64,000 nt of DNA from the NCBI RefSeq assembly GCF_018687275.1, contig NZ_CP061287.1, positions 310,001 through 374,000 of the forward strand, in the 5' to 3' direction. This document shows positions 52,368 to 60,400 of the stretch, one piece after another. The DNA comes from Polynucleobacter sp. MWH-Aus1W21. Its GTDB lineage: Bacteria; Pseudomonadota; Gammaproteobacteria; Burkholderiales; Burkholderiaceae. The notes below the pieces were generated by a model. It worked only from the letters and a program-made list of their open reading frames with translations, ran no database searches and was not told the origin of the DNA. How positions within the stretch are numbered: position 1 is the stretch's first letter; each line of letters opens with the position of its first letter. Position numbers and translations under genes: made by a program.

Positions 52368-54295
52368 TGATGAAGAAGTCTCTAATCCCTCTATTAATTG
52401 CAATTGCGGGGCTCTTTGTATTGCCCCTCTTTATTCACAATCCTTATTACATTCACTTGGTTGAAACCATTCTGATCTACACCATTCTGTTATTTGGTTT
52501 GGACATCGTGGTGGGTTATGTAGGTCAGGTTTCCTTAGGACACGCTGCCTTATTCGGAATCGGTTCCTATACTGCTGGTGTTTTGTACTTCCACTTTGGT
52601 TTACCAATTTGGGTCAATATTCCGGCAGCTATTATTGTTACAGCGATCTTCGGCGGCATCTTGGCATTACCAGCCTTGAAGGTAATTGGACCTTATTTGG
52701 CGATGGTGACCTTGGCATTTGGCACGATCGCACAAATTCTGATTAACGAGATGACTTGGTTGACTGAGGGCCCATTGGGCATCAAGATTCCAAAGCCTGA
52801 GTTGATGGGTGTTCCGATGACCAAGGCGGAGTACTTCTGGCTGGTTTCCGTTATCTTGATCCTTTCCATGATCGTTGTAGACCGTTTTGTAAAGTCACAA
52901 ATTGGTCGCGCCTTTGAAGCCTTGCGTGATAGCCCGATTGCCTGTGACTGTATGGGCGTTTCCGTATATCGCTTTAAGGTGATCGCATTTGTGATTAGCG
53001 CTGCTTTTGCAGGTTTGGCTGGTTGCTTGTACGCCTACTCAGAGCAATATATTTCACCAAATACTTACAACAACGAACTTGCTGTTTTGTTCTTGCTCGG
53101 CATCATCATGGGTGGACGTAAGTCTCGCCTTGGTGCAGTCATTGGCGCGGCTATTATTGTTTTGCTGCCTAAGTTGCTAGACGATATTTTCTTGTTCCGT
53201 ATTGTTGCTTCCGTTATTGCAATCGTTGTTGTGGTTGGAGCAGCAATGGCTCTGTCCAAGAAAGTCACAACTCTACGTCGCGTAGCAGTGCCTATCGCTG
53301 GTGTAGTGGGTTTGGCAGCGTTTTCATTCTGGTTGAATAGCATCTCTGACTGGCGCTTGAGTATTTTCGGCTTTATGATTTTGTTGGTGGTGTACTACTT
53401 GCAAAACGGTATTGTTGGTTTTGCGAAAAGCTTCTATCAGTCAATCGTTGGCAAAGCAAAAACTACTCGTGGCGGTGACGCTGAAGTGGTTGATGACTCC
53501 ATTAGCTTTATTAGCACTGTTGCCAATACCAACACTGGTACTGAGCTCTTGAAAGTTGACTCTGTATTGATGCAGTTCGGTGGCTTGAAGGCATTGAACA
53601 ATGTTGATCTCAGTATCAAGCGCGGCACTATTCATGGTCTGATCGGCCCTAACGGTTCCGGTAAGAGCACGATGATGAACGTGTTGACAGGTATTTACGT
53701 GCCTACAGCAGGTAACGTTCTCTATGCTGGCGAAAGCGTTGTTGGTAAGACATCTTCAGACATCGCTTTATCTGGTATTGCACGTACCTTCCAAAACGTT
53801 CAGCTTTTCGGTGAAATGACTGCTATCCAAAATATTTTGGTTGGCTTGCATCACACCTTCAAGTCAAACATGGTGGAAATTGCCTTGAATCTGCCACGCT
53901 ACAAGCGTGAAGAGGCTGAAGCTCATGCTCGTGCAATGGCGCTTCTCAAGTTCGTTGGTTTGGATGACTTGGCTAATGAAGAGGCGCGTAACTTGCCATA
54001 TGGTAAGCAGCGCTTACTCGAGATTGCCCGTGCCTTGGCATTGGATCCTGAGTTGCTCTTGTTGGATGAGCCAGCAGCAGGCTTGACAGCTCCTGACATT
54101 AAAGAACTCTTGCGCATTATTCGTAAGATCCGCGATAGCGGTATTACCTTCATCCTGATTGAGCATCACATGGATGTGGTGATGTCAGTTTGCGATACCG
54201 TTTCTGTATTGGACTTCGGTCAGAAGATTGCAGAAGGTAAACCAGCTGAAGTTCAGGCAGACGAGAAGGTGATTCATGCCTACTTGGGTACTTAA
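52367..54295 (+). CDS. livMG: Fused LivM permease and LivG ATPase
   Basis: A 642-residue fusion. Residues 1 to about 300 are LivM (GLDIVVGYVGQVSLGHAALF, EALRDSPIACDCMGV), 305-360 add two further helices and a basic stretch, and about 394-642 are the LivG ATPase with Walker A GPNGSGKS at 427-434, the signature LPYGKQRLLEIARAL, and Walker B LLLLDEPAAGL. Fusion keeps the permease and one ATPase at 1:1. LivF downstream supplies the second ATPase. The symbol is descriptive. Confidence 0.94.
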   Translation: MMKKSLIPLLIAIAGLFVLPLFIHNPYYIHLVETILIYTILLFGLDIVVGYVGQVSLGHAALFGIGSYTAGVLYFHFGLPIWVNIPAAIIVTAIFGGILALPALKVIGPYLAMVTLAFGTIAQILINEMTWLTEGPLGIKIPKPELMGVPMTKAEYFWLVSVILILSMIVVDRFVKSQIGRAFEALRDSPIACDCMGVSVYRFKVIAFVISAAFAGLAGCLYAYSEQYISPNTYNNELAVLFLLGIIMGGRKSRLGAVIGAAIIVLLPKLLDDIFLFRIVASVIAIVVVVGAAMALSKKVTTLRRVAVPIAGVVGLAAFSFWLNSISDWRLSIFGFMILLVVYYLQNGIVGFAKSFYQSIVGKAKTTRGGDAEVVDDSISFISTVANTNTGTELLKVDSVLMQFGGLKALNNVDLSIKRGTIHGLIGPNGSGKSTMMNVLTGIYVPTAGNVLYAGESVVGKTSSDIALSGIARTFQNVQLFGEMTAIQNILVGLHHTFKSNMVEIALNLPRYKREEAEAHARAMALLKFVGLDDLANEEARNLPYGKQRLLEIARALALDPELLLLDEPAAGLTAPDIKELLRIIRKIRDSGITFILIEHHMDVVMSVCDTVSVLDFGQKIAEGKPAEVQADEKVIHAYLGT

Positions 54296-54325
54296 TCACT
54301 AGAACATATTGAATCGGTAAATACC

Positions 54326-55054
54326 ATGTTATCTATTAAGAATCTTGAAGCAGGCTATGGCAAAGTCAAAGTCCTCCACGGCATCAATATTGATGTTCCA
54401 AAAGGACAGGTGATTACATTGATTGGCTCAAACGGCGCCGGCAAAACAACAACCATGCGCGCTATTACTGGCATGATCAAACCAACAGCTGGTGAGGTCA
54501 CTCTAGGTGGTGAAAAAATTGATGGTTACGACTCTCATAAAATCGCTCGCTTAGGTTTGGCTCACAGCCCTGAAGGTCGTCGCGTATTTACGACTATGTC
54601 AGTAACCGACAATTTATTGTTGGGCGCGTTTCCACGCTTTACAGGCAGCCGTCCAAAGGGTGACATCAAGAATGACCTCGAGAAGTCTCTCGAAATGTTC
54701 CCGCGTCTTAAAGAGCGTCGCAATCAATTGGCTGGAACGCTATCTGGTGGTGAGCAACAAATGTTGGCGATGGCCCGTGCAGTGATGCTCAATCCAGAGA
54801 TTATTCTCTTGGATGAGCCATCTATGGGTCTTGCACCAATCTTGGTTGAAGAAGTATTTAAGATCATCTCCAACTTGAAATCACAAGGCGTCACTATGTT
54901 GCTGGTTGAGCAGTTTGCTGCGGCAGCTTTGAACGTTGCTGACTATGGCTATGTTCTTGAGAATGGCAAGATTGCTACTCACGGACCAGCTGCCAAGCTT
55001 AAGGATGATCCAGCTGTTAAAGCAGCTTACTTAGGTGGTGCTGGTGGCCACTAA
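54326..55054 (+). CDS. livF: Branched-chain amino acid ABC transporter ATP-binding protein LivF
   Basis: A 242-residue ATPase. Walker A is IGSNGAGKTTTMR, the Q/signature segment is LSGGEQQMLAMARAV, and Walker B plus D-loop is IILLDEPSMGLAPILVEE. The His switch is not in its usual place: MLLVEQFAAAALN has Gln where LivG has His, which is characteristic of LivF. A strong terminator follows 22 bp downstream. Confidence 0.95.
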   Translation: MLSIKNLEAGYGKVKVLHGINIDVPKGQVITLIGSNGAGKTTTMRAITGMIKPTAGEVTLGGEKIDGYDSHKIARLGLAHSPEGRRVFTTMSVTDNLLLGAFPRFTGSRPKGDIKNDLEKSLEMFPRLKERRNQLAGTLSGGEQQMLAMARAVMLNPEIILLDEPSMGLAPILVEEVFKIISNLKSQGVTMLLVEQFAAAALNVADYGYVLENGKIATHGPAAKLKDDPAVKAAYLGGAGGH

Positions 55055-55075
55055 GTAGTTATCCAAGCTACAGTG

Positions 55076-55106
55076 AAAAAAGCCCTTAGTAATAAGGGCT
55101 TTTTCT
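55076..55106. terminator. Bidirectional Rho-independent terminator
   Basis: AGCCCTTA (55081-55088) and TAAGGGCT (55093-55100) form a perfect 8-bp stem with a GTAA loop, flanked by A's on the left and T's on the right. It serves livF and the convergent gene at 55121. Confidence 0.93.
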
Positions 55107-55120
55107 TTTTCAGAGTGTAA

Positions 55121-55684
55121 TCAGCTTGATATCAGCTTAATAGCTTCACGTATCAAGAGCGCTCGGTAACCCATATAAATAGCCACTAAAGTAAATCCGA
55201 ATAAAAAAAGTTTGGGGATGAGCGCGCCTTCAATAACCAGCTCGCTATTCAGCAATCCAATTGCCACTGCAAAGAAGAATAGGGCGCCTAGACCTAAAAC
55301 GATCCAATTTTCATTGCTGCTGACTTGCTGTGTTTGGTTGCTATAGGCAAGCACTTGCAGAGTGTCGCCTTTTTGATATCCCGACACGGCAATTAAATCG
55401 CCATCAGCAATCTGCATGGGGGAGGAAAAAGTGGCTTCGATTGCCTTGTCGCCCAAATTAAATTTAGAGATATAAAAGCGCTTGTAGTAGACCGAGGAGT
55501 GGTCGTGTGTAGGCTTTTCAGGGTTTACATATTCGAGTAGCTCATTGTTGAGATTGCTCACTGTGCCAGAAATCGAGCTAATAGAGCTTGATAGCAAAGA
55601 GCTTGGTTTACTTATAGACATCAGTAGAACTCCCAAGAGAATGACTAACAAAAGATAAGGGAGAGATTGCAAAGGAAATCTCAA
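55121..55684 (-). CDS. Membrane protein of unknown function
   Basis: A 187-residue protein: one N-terminal helix (about 7-25), an extracytoplasmic domain of about 100 residues that looks beta-rich (KFNLGDKAIEATFSSPM, DLIAVSGYQKGDTLQVLAY), and two C-terminal helices (about 127-145 and 157-178). Its start overlaps the TauE stop by 4 bp (ATGA), so it belongs to the same operon. No family recognised. A role in sulfur or anion export is possible but unproven. Confidence 0.6.
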   Translation of the reverse strand: MRFPLQSLPYLLLVILLGVLLMSISKPSSLLSSSISSISGTVSNLNNELLEYVNPEKPTHDHSSVYYKRFYISKFNLGDKAIEATFSSPMQIADGDLIAVSGYQKGDTLQVLAYSNQTQQVSSNENWIVLGLGALFFFAVAIGLLNSELVIEGALIPKLFLFGFTLVAIYMGYRALLIREAIKLISS

Positions 55685-56502
55685 AATGCGTTAATGCCTT
55701 TAATGGTTAGGCTGATCGCAACGCCAAGCGTGAGTATGGCAAAAATTTGTTGTAGCCTTGGGCCACTTAATTTTTTACCTAGTGCTCGACCTATTAAAAG
55801 GCCGCATAAAGCTCCAAGAGAAAAGGGTGCTGCGAGCGCCAAATCTAAATTCCCTGAGATGGCAGAGAACGCCACGCCACCACCAGAGATAATGGCAAGC
55901 ACTCCTAGTGAGGTGGCAACAATCGATTGCACTGGTAGATCTGTAAAACGTTTCAGCGCGGGAACAATCACAAAGCCACCACCTACGCCTAGTAGCCCAG
56001 AAAGAAAACCTGCTACTCCACCTGAATACATAAGAGCTCTCGCGCATGGAATATTCCAGGCCAACTTGCCCCTAGAGGCATCTAATAGGCATGGTGGTGG
56101 AGGTTTGCCTTCAAAATCAGGTATGCCGCGAATTTCTTTGTATGCCTGGCGATATAAGCGAATAGACACATAGAAAAGAGTCAGACTAAAGAGCATCAGT
56201 AGCGGTGCATTAGGAATCTTTTGAGCAACCCAAAGTCCAGCCGGGGAGAGGAGGAGTCCAAATAACGCCATGAAGCCAGCCGCTTTGTAGCGCAAAATTT
56301 TATTTTTTAAACCCAGTAGTGCACCCACGCCCGCAGAGAGCGCAATAGCGGAGAGAGAAACTGGTGCCGCCTCCGCTACAGGTAGATGCAAGACAAAAAC
56401 TAGCAATGGCACAGATAGGATGCCGCCCCCTGCACCAGTAAGGCCCATGAGTAGGCCCACGATCAGGCCTAGAGCGGGGCTAATGAAGATTGAGTAGTCC
56501 AT
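55681..56502 (-). CDS. TauE/SafE-family sulfite/anion exporter
   Basis: A 273-residue membrane protein with eight or so helices in two inverted halves. The signature glycine motifs are GLLMGLTGAGGGILSVPLL and FLSGLLGVGGGFVIVPAL. Family members export sulfite, taurine-derived or other sulfur oxyanions. I start at the ATG at 56502 (MDYSIFISPALGLIVGLLMG), which gives the usual N-terminus; the frame stays open upstream to 56619 but would overlap the divergent gene. It faces a persulfide dioxygenase-like gene across a 91-bp gap. Confidence 0.9.
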   Translation of the reverse strand: MDYSIFISPALGLIVGLLMGLTGAGGGILSVPLLVFVLHLPVAEAAPVSLSAIALSAGVGALLGLKNKILRYKAAGFMALFGLLLSPAGLWVAQKIPNAPLLMLFSLTLFYVSIRLYRQAYKEIRGIPDFEGKPPPPCLLDASRGKLAWNIPCARALMYSGGVAGFLSGLLGVGGGFVIVPALKRFTDLPVQSIVATSLGVLAIISGGGVAFSAISGNLDLALAAPFSLGALCGLLIGRALGKKLSGPRLQQIFAILTLGVAISLTIKGINAF

Positions 56503-56593
56503 TGCAATTAATTTTATATTAAGATAATATATAAATATATATATCAATTGCCATTTTTCATTGATATTGACGGTATTTTTACGAAAGTCTGCC
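56503..56593. promoter_or_regulatory. AT-rich divergent operator/promoter of the sulfur module
   Basis: The 91-bp gap contains an almost pure A/T stretch at about 56510-56545 with overlapping dyads built on ATATAT and TTATATT/AATATA. ArsR-type persulfide sensors of the BigR/SqrR group bind AT-rich palindromes in divergent gaps such as this. The ArsR gene downstream at 57468 is the likely ligand-responsive repressor of both directions. Confidence 0.5.
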
Positions 56594-57466
56594 ATGAACC
56601 CAAACTCGACCCCTAACATTAAGGCGTTTTTTGATCCAGAAACCTGGACTTTTACTTATGTGGTTTATGCGGGCAAGAAAAGTCCCTGTGTAGTTATAGA
56701 CTCCGTATTGAACTATGACCCCAAGTCAGGCAGAACCTCCACTCGGTCTGCCGATGAAGTGATTGGTTTTATTCAAGGTGAGCAATTGCAGCTCACTTGG
56801 ATACTTGAAACTCACGCGCATGCTGACCACTTAACTGCGGCGCCTTATATTCAAAATAAGTTAGGCGGAAAAATCGTCATTGGTGATCATATTACCAATG
56901 TACAAAATGTATTTAAGGGCGTCTTTAATCTTGATGAGAAATTTGCTATTGATGGATCCCAGTTTGATTACTTGTTAGAAGATGATGAATCATTGCAGTT
57001 CGGCGACCTCTCTTTAAGGGCCCTATACGTGCCTGGCCATACACCTGCTTGCATGGCTTATGAAATTGGGGATGCGCTATTTGTTGGGGATACCCTCTTC
57101 ATGCCTGATGTTGGAACGGCGCGTTGTGACTTTCCGGGTGGCAGTGCTCAGACTTTATATCGGTCTATTCAGAAAGTATTGGCTTACCCTAATGAGACAA
57201 AGTTATATATGTGTCATGACTATCCGCCTACGGATCGCCCTGAGGCTTATTGCACCACCGTGGGTGAGGAGAAAAAATCGAATATTCATGTGCATGATGG
57301 GGTAACTGAGGAGGAATTTGTACAAATGCGCACTAAGCGGGATGCGACTCTAGATATGCCTAATCTGATATTGCCATCTATTCAGGTCAATATCCGTGCA
57401 GGCCATCTTCCGGAGCCGGAGGCCAATGGTAAATCTTATTTAAAAATCCCATTAAACGCTCTCTAA
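56594..57466 (+). CDS. MBL-fold hydrolase, persulfide dioxygenase-like (BigR-associated Blh type)
   Basis: A 290-residue metallo-beta-lactamase-fold protein. The metal site reads THAHADH with H74, H76, D78 and H79, and a later HTPACMAYEIGDALFVGDTLF supplies the next His and Asp. Overall sequence and gene neighbours resemble the Blh/ETHE1 group, which oxidises glutathione persulfide to sulfite. The sulfite could then leave through the TauE-type exporter on the other strand. I use the ATG at 56594 (MNPNSTPNIKAFFDPETW); an earlier in-frame start at 56561 is less likely. Confidence 0.87.
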   Translation: MNPNSTPNIKAFFDPETWTFTYVVYAGKKSPCVVIDSVLNYDPKSGRTSTRSADEVIGFIQGEQLQLTWILETHAHADHLTAAPYIQNKLGGKIVIGDHITNVQNVFKGVFNLDEKFAIDGSQFDYLLEDDESLQFGDLSLRALYVPGHTPACMAYEIGDALFVGDTLFMPDVGTARCDFPGGSAQTLYRSIQKVLAYPNETKLYMCHDYPPTDRPEAYCTTVGEEKKSNIHVHDGVTEEEFVQMRTKRDATLDMPNLILPSIQVNIRAGHLPEPEANGKSYLKIPLNAL

Positions 57467-57467
57467 C

Positions 57468-57779
57468 ATGACCATTACAAAATCTGAGCTAAAGAAAATG
57501 CAGGCGTCAGCTGCTGATGCCTGTAAGTTGATGAAAGTCTTGTCTAATAGCGACCGTATGATGCTCTTGTGTGAGATCGGCCAAGGCGAAAAGTGTGTCA
57601 GCGAGTTAGAGGCTGCTTTGGATTTGCATCAGCCTACGTTATCACAGCAATTAACTGTGCTTCGTACAGAAAAGTTGGTAAAGACACGCAGAGAGGGTAA
57701 GCAAATTTACTATTCTCTAGCCAGTGAAGTTGCCGTAGCTGTAATGAGTCTGCTTTATAAGCACTACTGCAAAAGATAA
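57468..57779 (+). CDS. ArsR-family repressor, BigR/SqrR-like persulfide sensor
   Basis: A 103-residue winged-helix repressor. The recognition helix is in LHQPTLSQQLTVLR and the wing in RREGKQIYYSL. Cysteines are at 19, 35, 43 and 101. C43 in EKCVSELE and C101 in the C-terminal helix occupy the places of the two cysteines that form a persulfide-responsive bridge in BigR and SqrR. No metal-binding ELCVCDL motif is present. It follows the MBL gene by 1 bp. Inferred role: repress the module until sulfide or persulfide is present. Confidence 0.87.
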   Translation: MTITKSELKKMQASAADACKLMKVLSNSDRMMLLCEIGQGEKCVSELEAALDLHQPTLSQQLTVLRTEKLVKTRREGKQIYYSLASEVAVAVMSLLYKHYCKR

Positions 57780-57815
57780 CAATATCAACCCTTAGGTTTT
57801 ATGTTGCTTGGGGTG

Positions 57816-57828
57816 TATGCTGAGCATA
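57816..57828. promoter_or_regulatory. Short perfect palindrome before the gene at 57865
   Basis: TATGCT-G-AGCATA is a 13-base perfect palindrome 36 bp before the start of the DUF6803-like gene, in an 85-bp gap. It could be an operator half or part of a promoter. Short palindromes also occur by chance. Confidence 0.25.
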
Positions 57829-57864
57829 TCTTTCTATTAGTTTGAGTAGGAATAGGATCCCCAT

Positions 57865-58383
57865 ATGAATATGACCCATTACATGCAGCTATTGGCAGAG
57901 AATCAGCCGTGGAATTTGATGATCTTCATGGCGATTCCGATTGTTCTAGCCGAAACTTTAGCAATTACCGAGCTCTATATTCTATTTACTAGAAAGTTCC
58001 ATGGTTTTGTATGGGGCCTGAACCGCTTTGCTGGCGCGGCCGTCGGAATTTACTTCATTGGTGTTATTGGCTATCTCCTGTTGACGGCAGTAATTCCTAT
58101 TACTAAAGCAGGAGAGTGGAGAACGGTAATCGATATGGTGGCAGTTGGGTCCTATTTGATTGGTGGATTGCCATTGATCTGGATTGCATTGCAAGAATTG
58201 GGCTTTGTTAATAAGAAATTAAATCAAGAGGGCAAGCTCAAGATTCATGCAATCTGTGTGGCTCTGTTCTTGGTCTTTGGGCATATTGCGATGATTAGCG
58301 GTATGCTTGATCCTGGCTTACTTGGCTATCAGGGCACTGCTCATTCAGTGGACGCACCAATGCCTGCTTCTCACGCGCATTAA
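57865..58383 (+). CDS. DUF6803-like membrane protein
   Basis: A 172-residue protein with about four to five helices (18-40, 50-80, 93-115, 128-150) and a His-containing tail (SHAH). I recall similar proteins annotated as DUF6803 or permease, but function is unknown. It lies after the persulfide module on the same strand and overlaps the convergent membrane protein gene by 4 bp at the 3' end. The conserved E/H residues in helices might bind a metal or heme; this is speculative. Confidence 0.6.
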   Translation: MNMTHYMQLLAENQPWNLMIFMAIPIVLAETLAITELYILFTRKFHGFVWGLNRFAGAAVGIYFIGVIGYLLLTAVIPITKAGEWRTVIDMVAVGSYLIGGLPLIWIALQELGFVNKKLNQEGKLKIHAICVALFLVFGHIAMISGMLDPGLLGYQGTAHSVDAPMPASHAH

Positions 58384-58805
58384 TGCAGTTTTTTGGTGCT
58401 ACGAAGTTTTGAAAAAGCATGCAAGATAAAAATAGTAAAAAAGAGTAGGCCCACTATCCAGTGGGTATCTATCACCCCATCTCTTATTTCTTCGGGGCCG
58501 TAATAAAGTAAGGCGCCAGAAATGAGGAGAGCAGCAAGAAAGGCCAGCTGACTAAAGCCACTCCACCATTGCTTCTTTGACTTATATCCCGCCTTGATAT
58601 GAAATGGCAGTACTGAGCCAAGAGCCAAGGTTGCTAGCATGGCAGCGATACCGTGGGCGGCGAGGATGCTATGTGTGCCTAGAGTTGCACGCTGTATTTG
58701 AAATTGATGCCCTAGTAAATACAGGATTCCGGTTACTGAGCAAGCCATCATTCCATAAATAACGAATGTTCTTTGCCAGTTAGGCATTTTCCCAAGGCGA
58801 CTCAT
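58380..58805 (-). CDS. Four-helix His-rich membrane protein, candidate b-type cytochrome
   Basis: A 141-residue protein with four helices. Histidines are at 33, 45, 51, 69, 115 and 129. H51 and H69 flank helix 2, and H115 and H129 lie in helix 4, spacing that would suit bis-His heme ligation as in DUF4405/cytochrome b561-like proteins. It overlaps apbE by 4 bp and is the last gene of the FMN-binding operon. Role proposed: carry electrons from the quinol or cytoplasmic side to the periplasmic flavoprotein. Confidence 0.55.
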   Translation of the reverse strand: MSRLGKMPNWQRTFVIYGMMACSVTGILYLLGHQFQIQRATLGTHSILAAHGIAAMLATLALGSVLPFHIKAGYKSKKQWWSGFSQLAFLAALLISGALLYYGPEEIRDGVIDTHWIVGLLFFTIFILHAFSKLRSTKKLH

Positions 58806-59623
58806 GCTGCAATCCTCAGTGCCTGAGCGGAGAAGCGCTCAAAACATGGGTGATTCTCGTTGTTGCTTAGAGCTAAAACTTTGGTTAGAGCATCTGCATA
58901 AATACACTCTTTTGCCAAAATCGAAAATGAGCCCGAAACCTCCGCATGTACTTCAGAGAAATGCTGAGCTAATGGGTTAATGATGTAACTAATTTGGCCA
59001 TCTCTTTTTGCAAAGTAAAGGCTGCTTGTGGCGATTGCTCCATCCTTTAAAGAGCCAACTTCTATTAACTCTTCAGGTAGCTCTGGATTGCGAATTTGAA
59101 TGGGGAAAGAGGTATTGCCAAATACCCGAAGGTCGCCGCCCGCATTCACGGAGCCAGAGCATATTCCTTCCGATATGAGCACTCTGACAGCCATATCTAC
59201 TGCAAACCCTTTAGCAATTCCGCCAAGATCAAGGCAGACTGGTCTCACTGATTTGACAAGATCTGGCGCCAAAAATTCAATATCCTCAATGCCTCCCAAT
59301 TCGTGATTCGAAAAGGTAATGTGCCTTGGTAATAAGCCTGCTGCAACTAAGCGATGGCCAATGCCGCAATTAAATAAACCATTGGAAGCAAGGTAAATCT
59401 CTTTAGCGATCCTAATAACTTGCGCAGTCCATGGGTGAATTTCTACTGCCTCAGCATGGGAATATTGATTGATTAGGCTAAGTTCACTTTGAGCGTTATG
59501 AAATCCCATCAGGTCTTGGACTTTCTGAATGGCATCAAAAGCATAGTCAATTGCCATTAACCCATCATCCTCATCAATGGAGATCTCCACAAAGGTTCCA
59601 AGCAGGGGTTTGCAGCGAATCAT
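58802..59623 (-). CDS. apbE: FAD:protein FMN transferase
   Basis: A 273-residue ApbE protein, shorter than those with a lipoprotein leader (about 330). Signatures: LGTFVEISI at the N-terminus, LDLGGIAKGFAVDMAVRVL, VNAGGDLRVFG, and the C-terminal ECIYADALTKVLAL. ApbE splits FAD and links FMN covalently to Thr/Ser of target proteins, using Mg2+. There is no obvious signal peptide, so export is unclear. It overlaps the FMN-binding gene by 4 bp, which makes that protein its evident target. Confidence 0.92.
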   Translation of the reverse strand: MIRCKPLLGTFVEISIDEDDGLMAIDYAFDAIQKVQDLMGFHNAQSELSLINQYSHAEAVEIHPWTAQVIRIAKEIYLASNGLFNCGIGHRLVAAGLLPRHITFSNHELGGIEDIEFLAPDLVKSVRPVCLDLGGIAKGFAVDMAVRVLISEGICSGSVNAGGDLRVFGNTSFPIQIRNPELPEELIEVGSLKDGAIATSSLYFAKRDGQISYIINPLAQHFSEVHAEVSGSFSILAKECIYADALTKVLALSNNENHPCFERFSAQALRIAA

Positions 59624-60195
59624 TTTGCTTTGATAGTTTGTGATTGAGCGTTTGGTGAAGCGGTGTTTTTCAGGGCTAACTCATATAAAACGGCAACTCG
59701 CTTCACGCCATCAGTGAGATGCTTGCAGGAGAGGGTAGCTCCCCCAATATTTTGAATGTCCTGGTTGAGCTTAATAGGGTCATTCGCCGTCTTGCCAATA
59801 AATTGCTTGCGCCATTGCGCCTCAGCTACTTCATAGCCATAAGACTCTACGTATTCCAAGACTTCAATACCTGCAATGCTGCCATTGGGATTAATGGCAA
59901 CTGCATAGGTAATCATCTCGTGCTTACCAACCACTTCATCAATGACTAGCCAACTACCGTCAGATGATTTCCAGATGCGATCTCCTTGAAAAGGATGGCG
60001 AATGCTGGATGCCGCACGCATCTTGTCTTGCAGATCATCGGTAATGATGATGGGCGTCTTTGAGAGCGCTTTATTAGGAAAGAGAATCTTCTGCGCCTGC
60101 TCTACAGAAACATAAATTTTTGCATGGGCAATCATGGGCGCACTCAGCATTGCCAGGCCAATAAGGGCCAATGGGTTCGGTTTCCAAATCATCAT
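59620..60195 (-). CDS. Periplasmic FMN-binding domain protein, target of ApbE
   Basis: A 191-residue secreted protein: signal peptide with cleavage near AHAK (residue 25-26), then an FMN-binding domain (YAVAINPNGSIAGIEVLEYVE). The flavinylation site is read as GGAT at 151-154, T154 the candidate acceptor, in IGGATLSCKHLTDGV; the common motif is SGAT, so the first Ser is Gly here. The domain resembles RnfG/NqrC and NosR. In the operon it would act as a one-domain flavin electron carrier in the periplasm. Confidence 0.85.
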   Translation of the reverse strand: MMIWKPNPLALIGLAMLSAPMIAHAKIYVSVEQAQKILFPNKALSKTPIIITDDLQDKMRAASSIRHPFQGDRIWKSSDGSWLVIDEVVGKHEMITYAVAINPNGSIAGIEVLEYVESYGYEVAEAQWRKQFIGKTANDPIKLNQDIQNIGGATLSCKHLTDGVKRVAVLYELALKNTASPNAQSQTIKAK

Positions 60196-60201
60196 TTCAA
60201 T

Positions 60202-60393
60202 TTAAGCAGTAAGTAGTTCATTTGCTTCATTACAAAGCGCTTGGATTTCTGGGTTGACACCTTGAAGAGTAGATAGCTTTTCAAACATCATGAGCGCTCG
60301 TTGCTTGGCAGTTTGGCATTGTGTCGCTTGAAATTTGACTAAGTGAGTCAGAGCCGCAACTAATAGATTCTGAATTTCCATAAGTTCTTTCAT
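60202..60393 (-). CDS. Small helical protein, hypothetical
   Basis: 63 residues from the ATG at 60393 (MKELMEIQNLLVAALTH). An in-frame ATG at 60438 would make 78 residues but overlap the barrel gene by 38 bp. The sequence is helical and amphipathic with two cysteines and two His (ALTHLVKFQATQCQTAKQ). No signal peptide. It stays in the operon with 6 bp to the FMN-binding gene and 7 bp from the barrel gene. No family recognised. Confidence 0.5.
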   Translation of the reverse strand: MKELMEIQNLLVAALTHLVKFQATQCQTAKQRALMMFEKLSTLQGVNPEIQALCNEANELLTA

Positions 60394-60400
60394 TTGGTTT

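Noticed and set aside
55775..56047. 90-codon frame rich in Trp, Arg and Cys inside the TauE-type gene
   Set aside because: The composition is typical of an out-of-frame reading of glycine-rich membrane protein codons.
55667..56173. 168-codon open frame on the plus strand, antisense to the TauE-type gene
   Set aside because: It is Pro/Lys-rich without family features and is fully explained by the strongly predicted eight-helix exporter on the other strand.
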